Positions 15,814 to 24,213 of a stretch of 64,000 nt of DNA are shown piece after piece. A model generated the notes under the pieces. That model did not search any database. It saw nothing but the letters and a program-made list of their open reading frames with translations, and was not told the origin of the DNA. Numbering within the stretch: position 1 is the stretch's first letter; each line of letters begins with the position of its first letter. Made by a program: the position numbers and the translations under genes. The stretch covers positions 31,447 through 95,446 of the forward strand of contig NZ_JGYN01000013.1 in NCBI RefSeq assembly GCF_000741165.1, written 5' to 3'. The stretch is from Bifidobacterium biavatii DSM 23969 (GTDB taxonomy: Bacteria; Actinomycetota; Actinomycetes; Actinomycetales; Bifidobacteriaceae).

Positions 15814-15982
15814 CTTCCGCTGCGGCCACGGCATCATCCGCATGACCGCAACGGTTCCTACGGGGATGCCGTCGACCGTCAGACAGGGTCGGCGGCATCC
15901 CGTCGCCAAGGCCGTCCGGCTTTCGACAACACCGAACGGCCGTCCACTCACCGTTGAGTCCCATCACCGCAAAGGAGCCGTC

Positions 15983-16186
15983 ATGGACACGATCACCACG
16001 ATTCTCGAACTGCTGCAGAAGGCCGCGCTGCTGGGCGGCGGCATCTGGAGCGTATGGGGTGCGATCACCCTGGCCGGAGGTTTGAAGGACCATTCCGGCC
16101 CGCAAACCCAGTCCGGCATATGGCAGCTGGTCGGCGGCGCGGTCATCATCGCCGCGGCCGCCCTGTTCGCCAACCTCAGCTTCTGA
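15983..16186 (+). CDS. Small two-helix membrane protein, VirB2/Maff2-like
   Basis: A 67-residue protein with an amphipathic start (MDTITTILELLQKAALLGGG), a first membrane helix and a second (VGGAVIIAAAALFANLSF). This is the pattern of Maff2/TrbC-VirB2 subunits found just before VirB6-like genes in Gram-positive ICEs. The ATG was picked for AAAGGAG 6 bases upstream. The 170 bases before it hold a partly palindromic GGCCGTCCGGC...CGGCCGTCC stretch. A channel or pseudopilus subunit is inferred. Confidence 0.65.
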   Translation: MDTITTILELLQKAALLGGGIWSVWGAITLAGGLKDHSGPQTQSGIWQLVGGAVIIAAAALFANLSF

Positions 16187-16250
16187 ACCTTCATTGTTCA
16201 TCGAACACCCAATCGGCAGCGGATGACCGTATGGAACGGGAGGTTTGATC

Positions 16251-17102
16251 ATGGCGGACTTGGTGGAACCGTGCGTGAACATGCTCAACGCGATCGGCGG
16301 CGGCATTGACGGCAGCATACTCGACCGGCTCGCATTGGGGCCGGCCGAGTTCAACGCGAGTCTGTACGGCATGGCGGGATCGGTGCATACGAGCGCGGTC
16401 AAACCGGTGTCCGCCACCATCGCCAGCATCGTGTTCACGCTGGAACTGGCCCGCGCGGCGACCCGCGCGGACGGCGACCGCGAACTGGGCGTGAAGATCA
16501 TCGGCGGCGTGCTGCTCAAATGCGCGCTCGTGCTCCTGTTCGCGTCCAATGCGGCGCTGATCCTGCAGGGCATCGACGCGGTCGTCTCGCAGATCGTGTC
16601 CGCCGCGTCGGGCGTGCTCGCTGCCGCGCCCGGCAGCGAGACGCAACTGCTGGGCGATCAGATGCGCTCCGCGATCGAGGATGCCGGCCTCATCGGCCAG
16701 AGCGGGCTCATGGTGCTGGTATTGATCCCGTTCATCGCCTCGCAGATCGCCGGCGTGGTGCTGCTGGCGGTCGTGTACATGCGGTTCATGCAGATCTACA
16801 TGCTGACCTGTTTCGCGTCGCTGCCGATCGTGTTCATGGCCTCGGAGCATACGCGCATGATGGGCGTCGGCTATCTGAAACGCTACGGGCAGGTCTCGTT
16901 CCAGGCGATCACCCTGACGGTCGGCGTGATCCTGTACCGCACGTTCGTCGGCGAGGCGCTGCGGCTCGACGGCTATGTGGACGGCGGCGACCTGTGGCAG
17001 TACATCATCGCGAACTTCGGCACGCTGCTGTTGGGGGCGATCATGCTCGGCTGTCTGGTCATAGTGTCCTCGGCCACCGCCAAGGCCGTGTTCGGCGAAT
17101 AG
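16251..17102 (+). CDS. VirB6/TrbL-like conjugation channel protein
   Basis: A 283-residue polytopic protein with about six membrane helices: around 40-70, 85-105, 150-175, 175-195, 220-240 and 255-280. Its layout and neighbours (Maff2-like before, PrgI and VirB4 after) match the CD1112-type VirB6-like family of Gram-positive conjugative elements, which forms the inner membrane channel. ATG 16251 has GGGAGG 6 bases upstream. Cytoplasmic loop residues 195-215 are charged (EHTRMMGVGYLKRYG). No catalytic motif expected or seen. Confidence 0.8.
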   Translation: MADLVEPCVNMLNAIGGGIDGSILDRLALGPAEFNASLYGMAGSVHTSAVKPVSATIASIVFTLELARAATRADGDRELGVKIIGGVLLKCALVLLFASNAALILQGIDAVVSQIVSAASGVLAAAPGSETQLLGDQMRSAIEDAGLIGQSGLMVLVLIPFIASQIAGVVLLAVVYMRFMQIYMLTCFASLPIVFMASEHTRMMGVGYLKRYGQVSFQAITLTVGVILYRTFVGEALRLDGYVDGGDLWQYIIANFGTLLLGAIMLGCLVIVSSATAKAVFGE

Positions 17103-17128
17103 ACGCGAGATCAGGGAAGGCGGCGGCG

Positions 17129-17494
17129 ATGGCGTTGGAGATCAGGATCTACAAGGAGATCACGGCCACCGAGGCGCGGGTCATGTGGGGCATGAGCTGG
17201 CGGCAGCTCGCCGCGGCCGCGATGATGGGCTGCCTGTCGACGGGCGTGTGGCTCGTGTTCTGGCGCCTGCTCGGGCTCCCCGACATAGGCCAGTACGTGG
17301 TGTTCCTCGTGAACCTGCCGTTGGCCGCATGGGGTTGGCTGCGCCCGAAGGGGCTGAAACCGGAGGTCTGGTTCGGATACGTGATCGCATGCCGGTTCGG
17401 ACAGCAACGGTATTTCATCGACGGGCCCGCACGGCCTCGCCGACGGGAGCGAAAACGAGGCAGGAAGGCCATACGCGAACGAAAGGACGGATGA
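17129..17494 (+). CDS. PrgI-family conjugation membrane protein
   Basis: A 121-residue VirB3-like protein: short N-terminal strand (MALEIRIYKEITATEA), two closely spaced membrane helices (about 25-47 and 53-75), the LRPKGLKPEVW segment that follows them in the family, and a very basic tail (RRRERKRGRK). PrgI proteins precede VirB4 ATPases in Gram-positive type IV systems; here the stop overlaps the VirB4 start region. AGGGAAGG is 10 bases upstream of the ATG. Confidence 0.85.
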   Translation: MALEIRIYKEITATEARVMWGMSWRQLAAAAMMGCLSTGVWLVFWRLLGLPDIGQYVVFLVNLPLAAWGWLRPKGLKPEVWFGYVIACRFGQQRYFIDGPARPRRRERKRGRKAIRERKDG

Positions 17495-17496
17495 TC

Positions 17497-19857
17497 ATGG
17501 CACGACGCAAACCGGCAGACAGGCAGGGGCGCAGGATTCGCCGGCGGCGGGAGCGAGGGTATCGCACGGCGAAGGAGCTGATCGGCTACGAGGCGATGCT
17601 CTCCAACGGGATCGCGTATCTGGGCGACGACCGGTGGAGCGTGACCGTGCGCATGTCCGACATCAACTATGAGACGGCCACGCGCGAACGGCAGGCGCAG
17701 CTCATCAACGCGTGGGCGGAGTTCCTGAACACGTTCGACGGCTCCACCCGGCTGCAGGTCACCTGCGTGACGCGCACGCTCGACGCCCATGACGTGATGT
17801 CGATGGTCGGTATGCGATTGGACGGCGGCCCGTTCGACGCGCTGCGCGCGGAATCGAACCGGATCATGCTCGCCAAGCTCGGAGAACGCTCCCGCAACGC
17901 GGTCACCGACAAATACCTGACGATCACGATCACGGAAGAGGACCCGGAACGCGCGCAGGCCACGCTGAACCGACTTGTCAAAACGTCCGAAAGCCAGCTT
18001 TCCACGTTGGACGGATGCAAGATCACGCCGCTCGGCCGAGGCGAACGACTGCGCCTGCTGGCCCTGCTGCTGCGTCCGGGCGAACCGTTCCGCTACGACG
18101 ACAAGCTGGTCGAATCCGGCCGCGCCACGTCGAAGGACTTCGTCACGCCGTGGTGCGTGGACGCGACGGACGCGCGCGTATTGCGACTGTCGAACGCCGC
18201 GGGCGACACGCTGCGCTCGACGTTGTGGATACGCGACTTCCCGCCGATCATGTCCGACCGGCTGATCGCCGAACTGACCGGTTTGAAGACCGAAGGCACG
18301 GTGTCGATTCATCTCGCGCCGTACGATCGCAGCGTCGGCGCGGAACTGGTGGACCGCAAGATCGCCGAAATGGACATGCAACGCCTGGAGGAGCGCCGCA
18401 GGAACATGCGCCGGCACATTCCCGCCGACGAACTGCCCGCCGACCTGCGCGACTCGTTGGAGGAGGCGCATAATCTTCGCGACGAGATGCGCCGGTCGAA
18501 CGAACGGCTCGTGGAGGCGCTGGCGGCGGTCACGGTCTCGGCCCCCACACGCCCGCTGCTTGACCAGCGGGTCAAGGACGTGCTCGCCGCCTGCCGCAAG
18601 CTCTCCTGCACGGCCGAAACCCTCGCCTGCATGCAGCTCGACGGGTTGAACGCAAGCCTGCCGTTGGGCGTGAACCCGCTGCCGATGCGACGCACGCTGA
18701 CCACGAGCAGCGCAGCGATCATGATGCCTTTCACGAATCAGGAGATCATGGACGAGCAAGGCGTGTTCTATGGGGTCAACGCGCGCAGCGGCAACGCGCT
18801 CATGGTCGACCGCACCCGCACCACGATCAACGCGAACGGGTTCGTGCTCGGCACCACCGGAAGCGGCAAATCGCAGGCCGCGAAGGCCGAAATGACCGCC
18901 TTGTTCCTGTCACGGCCCGACGACGATCTGATCATCGTCGACCCCGAACATGAGTACGCGCCCCTGTGCGAGGCGCTGCACGGCGCGAGGGTGATCGTCA
19001 GCGCCGGTTCCGCCGACCGCATCAACCCGATGGACATCACGCTCGACGCCACACTGGACGGCGACCCGATCCGCACGAAGGCGAACGCGGTCATCTCCAT
19101 GATCGGCGCGCTCATCGGCGGCTCCGACGGGCTGAACGCCGCGGAACGCTCCATCGTGGACCGGTGCACACTGGGGCTGTACCGCGAATACCGCAACAAT
19201 CCCTCCCTGCCGCAACCCACCTTGGCCGACCTGCATCGCAGGCTCGTGGCCAGCAGCGAGCCGGAGGCGCGGGGGCTGGCGCTGAGCCTCGAATCGTATA
19301 CGCTCGGCAGCCTGTCGGGCTTCGCCGGCCAGACCACCGTGGACACGTCCAACCGGTTCACCGTGTTCGACGTGGCCGCGTTGGAAGGCGAATTGAAGAC
19401 GTTCGGGATGATGGTCGTTCTCGACCATCTGTGGAACCAGGTCGCCCGCAACCGGAAAGCGGACCGGCGCACCTGGATCTATGTGGACGAGTTCCACCGC
19501 ATGTTCTCCAACAGGTACGCGTCCGAACAGTTCCTCGACATGTTCAAACGCGCCCGCAAATGGGGTCTCGGCATGACCGGCGTCACCCAGAACATCGAGG
19601 AACTGCTCGCCAGCAAGGAGGCGCGGTTCATGCTCGCCAACTCCGCGTTCCTGCTGCTCATGAACCAGACGCCCACCGACGCGGCGAAACTGGCCGACAT
19701 GTGGCATCTGTCGCCCGAACTGAAGGAACGGTTGGGCGGCGCACGCCCCGGCGAGGGCCTGCTCAAGGCCGGTGAGGCGTTCATCCCGTTCGACGGGCGC
19801 ATCCCGACCGATTCCACGCTCTACCGGCTGTTCACCACGAAATTCGGGGAGACCTGA
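17497..19857 (+). CDS. VirB4/TraE-type conjugation ATPase
   Basis: Motor ATPase of the type IV secretion channel. About 786 residues: an N-terminal CagE/TrbE-like region, then a RecA-type domain with Walker A GTTGSGKS near residues 451-458, Walker B WIYVDEFHRMF near 658-668 and the VTQNIEELL switch helix. It starts at the second of two close ATGs (17491, 17497); the second has AGGA at 9 bases, while the first overlaps the PrgI stop. It is the largest gene of the operon and the best marker that the element is conjugative. Confidence 0.93.
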   Translation: MARRKPADRQGRRIRRRRERGYRTAKELIGYEAMLSNGIAYLGDDRWSVTVRMSDINYETATRERQAQLINAWAEFLNTFDGSTRLQVTCVTRTLDAHDVMSMVGMRLDGGPFDALRAESNRIMLAKLGERSRNAVTDKYLTITITEEDPERAQATLNRLVKTSESQLSTLDGCKITPLGRGERLRLLALLLRPGEPFRYDDKLVESGRATSKDFVTPWCVDATDARVLRLSNAAGDTLRSTLWIRDFPPIMSDRLIAELTGLKTEGTVSIHLAPYDRSVGAELVDRKIAEMDMQRLEERRRNMRRHIPADELPADLRDSLEEAHNLRDEMRRSNERLVEALAAVTVSAPTRPLLDQRVKDVLAACRKLSCTAETLACMQLDGLNASLPLGVNPLPMRRTLTTSSAAIMMPFTNQEIMDEQGVFYGVNARSGNALMVDRTRTTINANGFVLGTTGSGKSQAAKAEMTALFLSRPDDDLIIVDPEHEYAPLCEALHGARVIVSAGSADRINPMDITLDATLDGDPIRTKANAVISMIGALIGGSDGLNAAERSIVDRCTLGLYREYRNNPSLPQPTLADLHRRLVASSEPEARGLALSLESYTLGSLSGFAGQTTVDTSNRFTVFDVAALEGELKTFGMMVVLDHLWNQVARNRKADRRTWIYVDEFHRMFSNRYASEQFLDMFKRARKWGLGMTGVTQNIEELLASKEARFMLANSAFLLLMNQTPTDAAKLADMWHLSPELKERLGGARPGEGLLKAGEAFIPFDGRIPTDSTLYRLFTTKFGET

Positions 19858-21176
19858 TGGTCGAACTCATGGACCCTCGGACCGGCACCGCCGGCAAGCT
19901 CACCTCATACACCGGCCGCATCCGCGAAGGCGAAGGACTGACGGGCCGACTGCGCTCGACCACGGTCAGGCTCGCCGGCGACGCCGCCGCGCTCGGCCGC
20001 AACACCATGCAAACCGCGACAGAGACAACGGACGAGCATGAGGAAAACGGTATCGACCCGGCTGACGCGATCCTTGATGTCGGGCAAGGGCTGCGTTCCG
20101 CCGGCCGACTTGTACCAAACACCGGCAGACGCGGCGGGCAACATGTTCGGCGACCGACGACCACGACGGAGCCATTGAACGATATCGCCGATGCCGAACC
20201 GACCTTGGATGTCTTCGCGGAACCGGCAGACGGCGGGCCGATCATGAACGGTCCGGCTCGTCATACGCCTGTCACGTCGTCATCCGGCACGGCTCCGAGC
20301 CCCACTGCCACGCTGAGCACGCCGCCCGGCAGCACCCGCGGCGTCGCACGCCGGCTCGCGCAATCCGGAACAACAGGCGGGATGCGCCGTGCGGGGAACA
20401 CGGCGCACGGAACGGCCGGAGGCATACGTTTCGCGTCGCCATTGTCCAGATTCACGCCCGGCTCCACGGGTTCCGCGACGCGTGGCACCAGAAATACCGC
20501 CAAGGGAGTGGCGAAGGCGGCGGACGGCTTGTCCAATCTCATGCGGGCGGCCGTCGACGGCGCGCGCAGGATCATGGCATCCGTCGTTTCGGCCGTGACG
20601 GGCGCGGTCGGCATGCCGGTGTTCCTATTGGCGACGGCCGCGATCATGGTGCTCGCGACGCTCATGGCGCTCCTGTCATGGCTGCCCGGCTTCAACGCCA
20701 CGCAGCAGGGCTGCGCCGGCGGCGACTGTTCCGTCACCGGCAGCGTGATCGGCTCGCTGGAACCGCCATTGGTCATGAACGGCGACGATTCGGCCGTGAA
20801 CGTGGACGCGATGAACCTGCCCGAAATCGTCTCGTACGAGCGCTGGCAGTGCACATGGTGGGGCGCGTCCCGACGCGAGCAGATCGGCAAGCCCGTCGAC
20901 CCGTGGATGGGCGACGGGCACATGTGGCGTGCCAGCGCCGAACGGTTCGGTTATCCGATCGACAAGGCTCCCCGCCCCGGAGACGTCATGGTCTTCCAAG
21001 CGGGCACGCTCGGCGCCGACGACTACTACGGGCACGTCGCCATCGTCGAGGAAGTCAACGAAGACGGCGACATCATCATCTCCGAAAGCGGCGCCGCAGC
21101 AGCCCGCGTCACCCTGCGCACGCTCACCGCGCAGCAGCTCGCGGACAACCGGGCGAACATCGACTTCATCCACTGA
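19857..21176 (+). CDS. Membrane-anchored CHAP-domain peptidoglycan hydrolase (VirB1-like)
   Basis: A 439-residue protein that would open the wall for the channel. Residues about 1-235 are hydrophilic and low complexity, facing the cytoplasm; one membrane helix lies at about 253-275 (VFLLATAAIMVLATLMALL). The outer part, from about 325, is a CHAP amidase/endopeptidase with catalytic Cys in QCTWWGA (near 332) and His in GHVAIVEEV. An NlpC/P60-SLT pair as in other ICEs is not seen. The ATG overlaps the VirB4 stop by one base. Confidence 0.88.
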   Translation: MVELMDPRTGTAGKLTSYTGRIREGEGLTGRLRSTTVRLAGDAAALGRNTMQTATETTDEHEENGIDPADAILDVGQGLRSAGRLVPNTGRRGGQHVRRPTTTTEPLNDIADAEPTLDVFAEPADGGPIMNGPARHTPVTSSSGTAPSPTATLSTPPGSTRGVARRLAQSGTTGGMRRAGNTAHGTAGGIRFASPLSRFTPGSTGSATRGTRNTAKGVAKAADGLSNLMRAAVDGARRIMASVVSAVTGAVGMPVFLLATAAIMVLATLMALLSWLPGFNATQQGCAGGDCSVTGSVIGSLEPPLVMNGDDSAVNVDAMNLPEIVSYERWQCTWWGASRREQIGKPVDPWMGDGHMWRASAERFGYPIDKAPRPGDVMVFQAGTLGADDYYGHVAIVEEVNEDGDIIISESGAAAARVTLRTLTAQQLADNRANIDFIH

Positions 21177-21204
21177 CCGAACCACATCATGCAAAGGAGC
21201 ATCC

Positions 21205-21750
21205 ATGAACAATCGAGACCCCAAACGCAATCTGATCATCATTGTCACGGTCGCGCTCATTCCAGTCATCCTGCTCGGAGCGGCATGTCTGCGCACGCTC
21301 ATGCCCGCACGGCATACGGTCGCCCCGATCGTCGTGCGCAACGATCAAAACCGGACGGTCGAACCGAAATCGGATACGACGGTCAACGGGCAGAGGATCG
21401 ACGTCTACCGCACGGACGAAGCGTGCGTGCTGATGGCGCCGCTCGCCGTGCAGGCGTACGTTTCCGACCGGGACGACCGCGACCGGAACCTGAGCGACCT
21501 GTTCACCGAGGACGCGGAAGGCCTGCAGATACCGGTCGAACGCATACGCCACGACGACGCCGGTTCGCTTGGCAACGGCTACGTGAAGGTCGCCATCAAC
21601 GACGACGCGGCCGCATGCGTGGTCGAGACCGAGTCCGGCGTGATCTGGGAGGTCTACTACGCGGACTTCGACCGTGACGGCTACAAGGCCAGCAAGATCA
21701 TCAGCCACGACAGGGAACGCGCCTACGTTCCCGACACCGACGCCCTGTAA
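21205..21750 (+). CDS. Single-pass membrane protein of the transfer operon
   Basis: Family not recognised. 181 residues with one N-terminal membrane helix (LIIIVTVALIPVILLGAACL, about 9-30) and an acidic extracellular domain rich in Asp, with VYRTDEACVLMAPLAVQAYVS, then VKVAINDDAAACVVETESG. Two Cys pairs outside the membrane could form disulfides. AAAGGAG 7 bases before the ATG; 28 bases after the CHAP gene. By position it resembles the TcpC/VirB8-like or accessory slot of Gram-positive channels, but it is shorter and the fold is not evident. Confidence 0.65.
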   Translation: MNNRDPKRNLIIIVTVALIPVILLGAACLRTLMPARHTVAPIVVRNDQNRTVEPKSDTTVNGQRIDVYRTDEACVLMAPLAVQAYVSDRDDRDRNLSDLFTEDAEGLQIPVERIRHDDAGSLGNGYVKVAINDDAAACVVETESGVIWEVYYADFDRDGYKASKIISHDRERAYVPDTDAL

Positions 21751-21781
21751 CCGGCCACGCGTCACGGAAAGGAACAAGATC

Positions 21782-22789
21782 ATGACCGACGTACCGTTTA
21801 ATCTCGGCCCGTCCAGCTTCCCCGCCATCGATGACGAAGATCCGGGCGCGACCCAAGTCCTCGGTATGGATGCTCCGCCGCGACGATGCGAAGGCTCCAC
21901 GGCCAACATCGCTCATAATGCCGCCGATGCCATGCCTCTGAACCTCGGACCGGACGGATGCCATGACCGCAACGATGACGAGAACGATGACGGGTATCCC
22001 GGTGCCGACAGCGGTCGGTTCGCGCCACGATTGCCGGAAAACGCCGTCAAACCGGCGGTGGTCGGATTGGCCGCGCTGCTGCTGGTCGGCGGCATGATCG
22101 CGGGCGTTCGCGTCATCACCGCGACGAATCATGTCGCACCGACTATCCAACAACCGACGCAGGCGGACAACGAACGTAGGCAAGCAGAACGTCTGCATGA
22201 TGCAATGACGGTCGCAAAGGCGCTGCTCGAACGCATCAGGCGCAGTCCCATCGCCGATCGAATCGACCCCAGCCAGCTTGAACAGGCTATGGACGATCAG
22301 GACATCGAACACATGGAAGCGCTCACCAAACAGCTGGAAGCCTCATACGCTACGGCGCTAGACGACACGACCAGTCAGACGTCCGAGACCCTCGGCGAGG
22401 CGATCGGCCGAGCCGACAAGCTGCGCGAAGCGCCGGAATCCGACGAACATGCACGGCTCAATCAGCTTGCCGACACATGGCGCGACAAAACCGTCACCGA
22501 GGAGAACCTGGCCGATGCCATCGCAGCCGTACGCCAAATCGCCGACCTTGCCGCGACGGTCGAATCGCAGCAGGCAAAAGCTGAGGAAGCGGAACGGCAG
22601 CGGGAACAACGCGAGCAAGAGGAACGCGAACGACAGTCCGCACAGCAACAGTCCACGCAGCAACAGGCGACGGCACCGACGCAGCCACAGCAGCCGCAGT
22701 ACCAGCCGTCCACGCCGCAGCCAGCACCCTCGTGGAACGTTCCCGGCCAGCAAACAGATCGCCTACCCAACCGGGATGGCAGCCTCTGA
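21782..22789 (+). CDS. Single-pass membrane protein with coiled-coil and Gln-rich tail
   Basis: Family not recognised. 335 residues: acidic cytoplasmic N-terminus (1-85), one membrane helix (VVGLAALLLVGGMIAGVRVI, about 97-116), then a long external alpha-helical region (about 130-300, heptad-like, rich in Glu, Gln and Ala), ending in a Gln/Pro tail (about 285-335). Last gene before a strong terminator. Such stalk-like proteins could bridge the wall or stabilise the mating channel; this is inference. Confidence 0.65.
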   Translation: MTDVPFNLGPSSFPAIDDEDPGATQVLGMDAPPRRCEGSTANIAHNAADAMPLNLGPDGCHDRNDDENDDGYPGADSGRFAPRLPENAVKPAVVGLAALLLVGGMIAGVRVITATNHVAPTIQQPTQADNERRQAERLHDAMTVAKALLERIRRSPIADRIDPSQLEQAMDDQDIEHMEALTKQLEASYATALDDTTSQTSETLGEAIGRADKLREAPESDEHARLNQLADTWRDKTVTEENLADAIAAVRQIADLAATVESQQAKAEEAERQREQREQEERERQSAQQQSTQQQATAPTQPQQPQYQPSTPQPAPSWNVPGQQTDRLPNRDGSL

Positions 22790-22917
22790 CAGCAGGCACG
22801 GGATCACATGCAAACGCGAACGCAACCCCGCGTCCCGACCCGGCACCAACCGTCACGTTTCATGCAAACGCAAGCGGCCATTCCCGACCCCACGCCAACG
22901 CAAGTTAATCCATCCAG

Positions 22918-22952
22918 ACCGTCGGCATATCCCCGATATGCCGACGGTTTAC
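22918..22952 (+). terminator. Terminator of the transfer operon
   Basis: Perfect 13-bp stem ACCGTCGGCATAT / ATATGCCGACGGT with loop CCCCG, followed by TT-ACC-TTT. It marks the 3' end of the plus-strand unit from 10.9 kb. Confidence 0.75.
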
Positions 22953-23052
22953 CTTTGCCCAGCGGATCGTCACAATATCTGGACATGGCAGGAGGCGCCG
23001 AAGGTGACGCTATCCTTGATATTTATCATCACATCGAATCTGGAGGTCAGAT

Positions 23053-23868
23053 ATGGTCAGGTCCGACGCAATAGATAATGCGCAAAGTAGTGATGGCTCC
23101 AGCCATACCTCTTCAGGAACGGATCTGGAGCGCCGCAATCGGGCTGATGAGGGAGCGGCACTGCTTGGTCAGGCTCGTTTTGGACGTTATCTTGATGATG
23201 CCGCCGGCGATGTTGATCTTGCCATAGCCTTATGCCAGTGGAACCAACGATTCGCCGGCATACTCCATTCGCAGCTTGGCTATGTGGAGCTTGCTGTGCG
23301 CAACACACTGGATCGCCAACTACGCGAACTGTCCTTCCGGGAAAAAGGATCACAGGACTGGTGTCTTCCGGGCAACGCCCCGGATCTGGTCAACAGACTC
23401 ATCCGAGGAACACTTCATGATGCCAATGATCGTGCACGAGCCGATGCTCGTCAGCGAGTACGCCGTGGTAGTCACCGTGCTAATGCGGAAGTCATCCATG
23501 ACGACGTGCTCTCCCAGTTGATGTGGGGCACTTGGGTTAAGCTGATAGGCAACCCGGAAACCAGCGAAAAGACTTTGGACCAGCAAGAGCTGTGGATGAC
23601 AGCCACTCGGAATGCTTTTCCTTATGCGTCTGATGGGGAAACTGGACGCATCAAAACCTCTCTTGGGCTGCAGTACATCCGTAGGGTACGAAACAACGAA
23701 GCGCATTACGACAACCTGTACAAGGAAGCGCGCAATGTCAACAAAATCATCGGTACGTCCATGTCCCTGTTGAACTCAATCAACCCCGCGTTCACACAAA
23801 ACTGGATAGATACGGCGGCGCTACGTCGCGCTGCCAGAGAATTGAACACGATCCTTTCTGCCAAGTGA
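23053..23868 (+). CDS. Abi-family / HEPN-type protein, candidate phage-defence gene
   Basis: A 271-residue soluble protein. The stretch LGYVELAVRNTLDRQLREL and the C-terminal RVRNNEAHYDN are the signature helices of Abi-like (Abi_2-type) proteins; R213-x4-H218 fits the HEPN ribonuclease motif R-x4-6-H. Such proteins are abortive-infection or toxin RNases. Transcribed alone after a terminator, with GGAGG a few bases before the GTG/ATG start region. Lower GC and different codon use than the transfer genes point to separate acquisition. Followed by the second copy of the two-hairpin cassette. Confidence 0.75.
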   Translation: MVRSDAIDNAQSSDGSSHTSSGTDLERRNRADEGAALLGQARFGRYLDDAAGDVDLAIALCQWNQRFAGILHSQLGYVELAVRNTLDRQLRELSFREKGSQDWCLPGNAPDLVNRLIRGTLHDANDRARADARQRVRRGSHRANAEVIHDDVLSQLMWGTWVKLIGNPETSEKTLDQQELWMTATRNAFPYASDGETGRIKTSLGLQYIRRVRNNEAHYDNLYKEARNVNKIIGTSMSLLNSINPAFTQNWIDTAALRRAARELNTILSAK

Positions 23869-23921
23869 CAAAGCCACCCGCTCAGAGGTTTCTTCAAGAC
23901 AGTTTTTCTGGTACGATTAAA

Positions 23922-23990
23922 TATGCCTGGACGGGGTGAGTCCCGTCTGTGACTTCGGAATGCCGGCTCCTTGAGCCGGCATTCTTGCTT
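23922..23990 (+). ncRNA. Two-hairpin structured cassette, copy 2
   Basis: Same design as 3090-3156. Stem 1 GGACGGG/CCCGTCT around loop GTGAGT; stem 2 GAATGCCGGCT/AGCCGGCATTC followed by TTGCTTTC. Between the copies the stem-1 changes keep pairing and the stem-2 loops differ completely. ATG-CCT...TGA again encloses nine codons. A TACGAT -10-like box precedes it. It converges on the tRNA-Lys gene. Confidence 0.5.
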
Positions 23991-24009
23991 TCAATGAGTC
24001 GTGCAGAAA

Positions 24010-24045
24010 CAGAAAAACCCTTGGAAACATTGGCTTCCAAGGGTT
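24010..24045 (-). terminator. tRNA-Lys terminator
   Basis: AACCCTTGGAAG / TTTCCAAGGGTT stem followed by TTTTTCTG on the minus strand, directly after the tRNA. Confidence 0.85.
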
Positions 24046-24051
24046 GAACTG

Positions 24052-24124
24052 TGCCCCCTGTGGGATTCGAACCCACAACCCACAACTTAAAAGGATGCTG
24101 CTCTAACCGTTGAGCTAAAGGGGC
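24052..24124 (-). tRNA. tRNA-Lys (anticodon UUU), complete copy inside the element
   Basis: 73 bases fold as acceptor GCCCCTT/AGGGGGC, D-stem GCTC/GAGC, anticodon loop CTTTTAA, T-stem GTGGG/CCCAC with TTCGAAT loop, and discriminator A; CCA is not encoded in full (ACA). The anticodon stem GCATC/GTTGT is weak: U30-U40 is a mismatch and 27:43 is G-U. Its upstream 57 bp match those of the 5' half at 6083. It has its own terminator. Probably the functional gene of this locus or a copy brought in with an element. Confidence 0.85.
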
Positions 24125-24181
24125 AACAGCACTAAGATACACACCTCCGCCAGACAATCCAAAAATCGGCGTGGCGGGACG
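24077..24181. repeat. 105-bp inverted repeat, right copy
   Basis: Inverted match of 6027-6130, one base longer. It includes the tRNA-Lys promoter region and 5' half. Confidence 0.85.
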
Positions 24182-24213
24182 AATTCACTGGGGAGACACT
24201 GGAACCTAACCTG

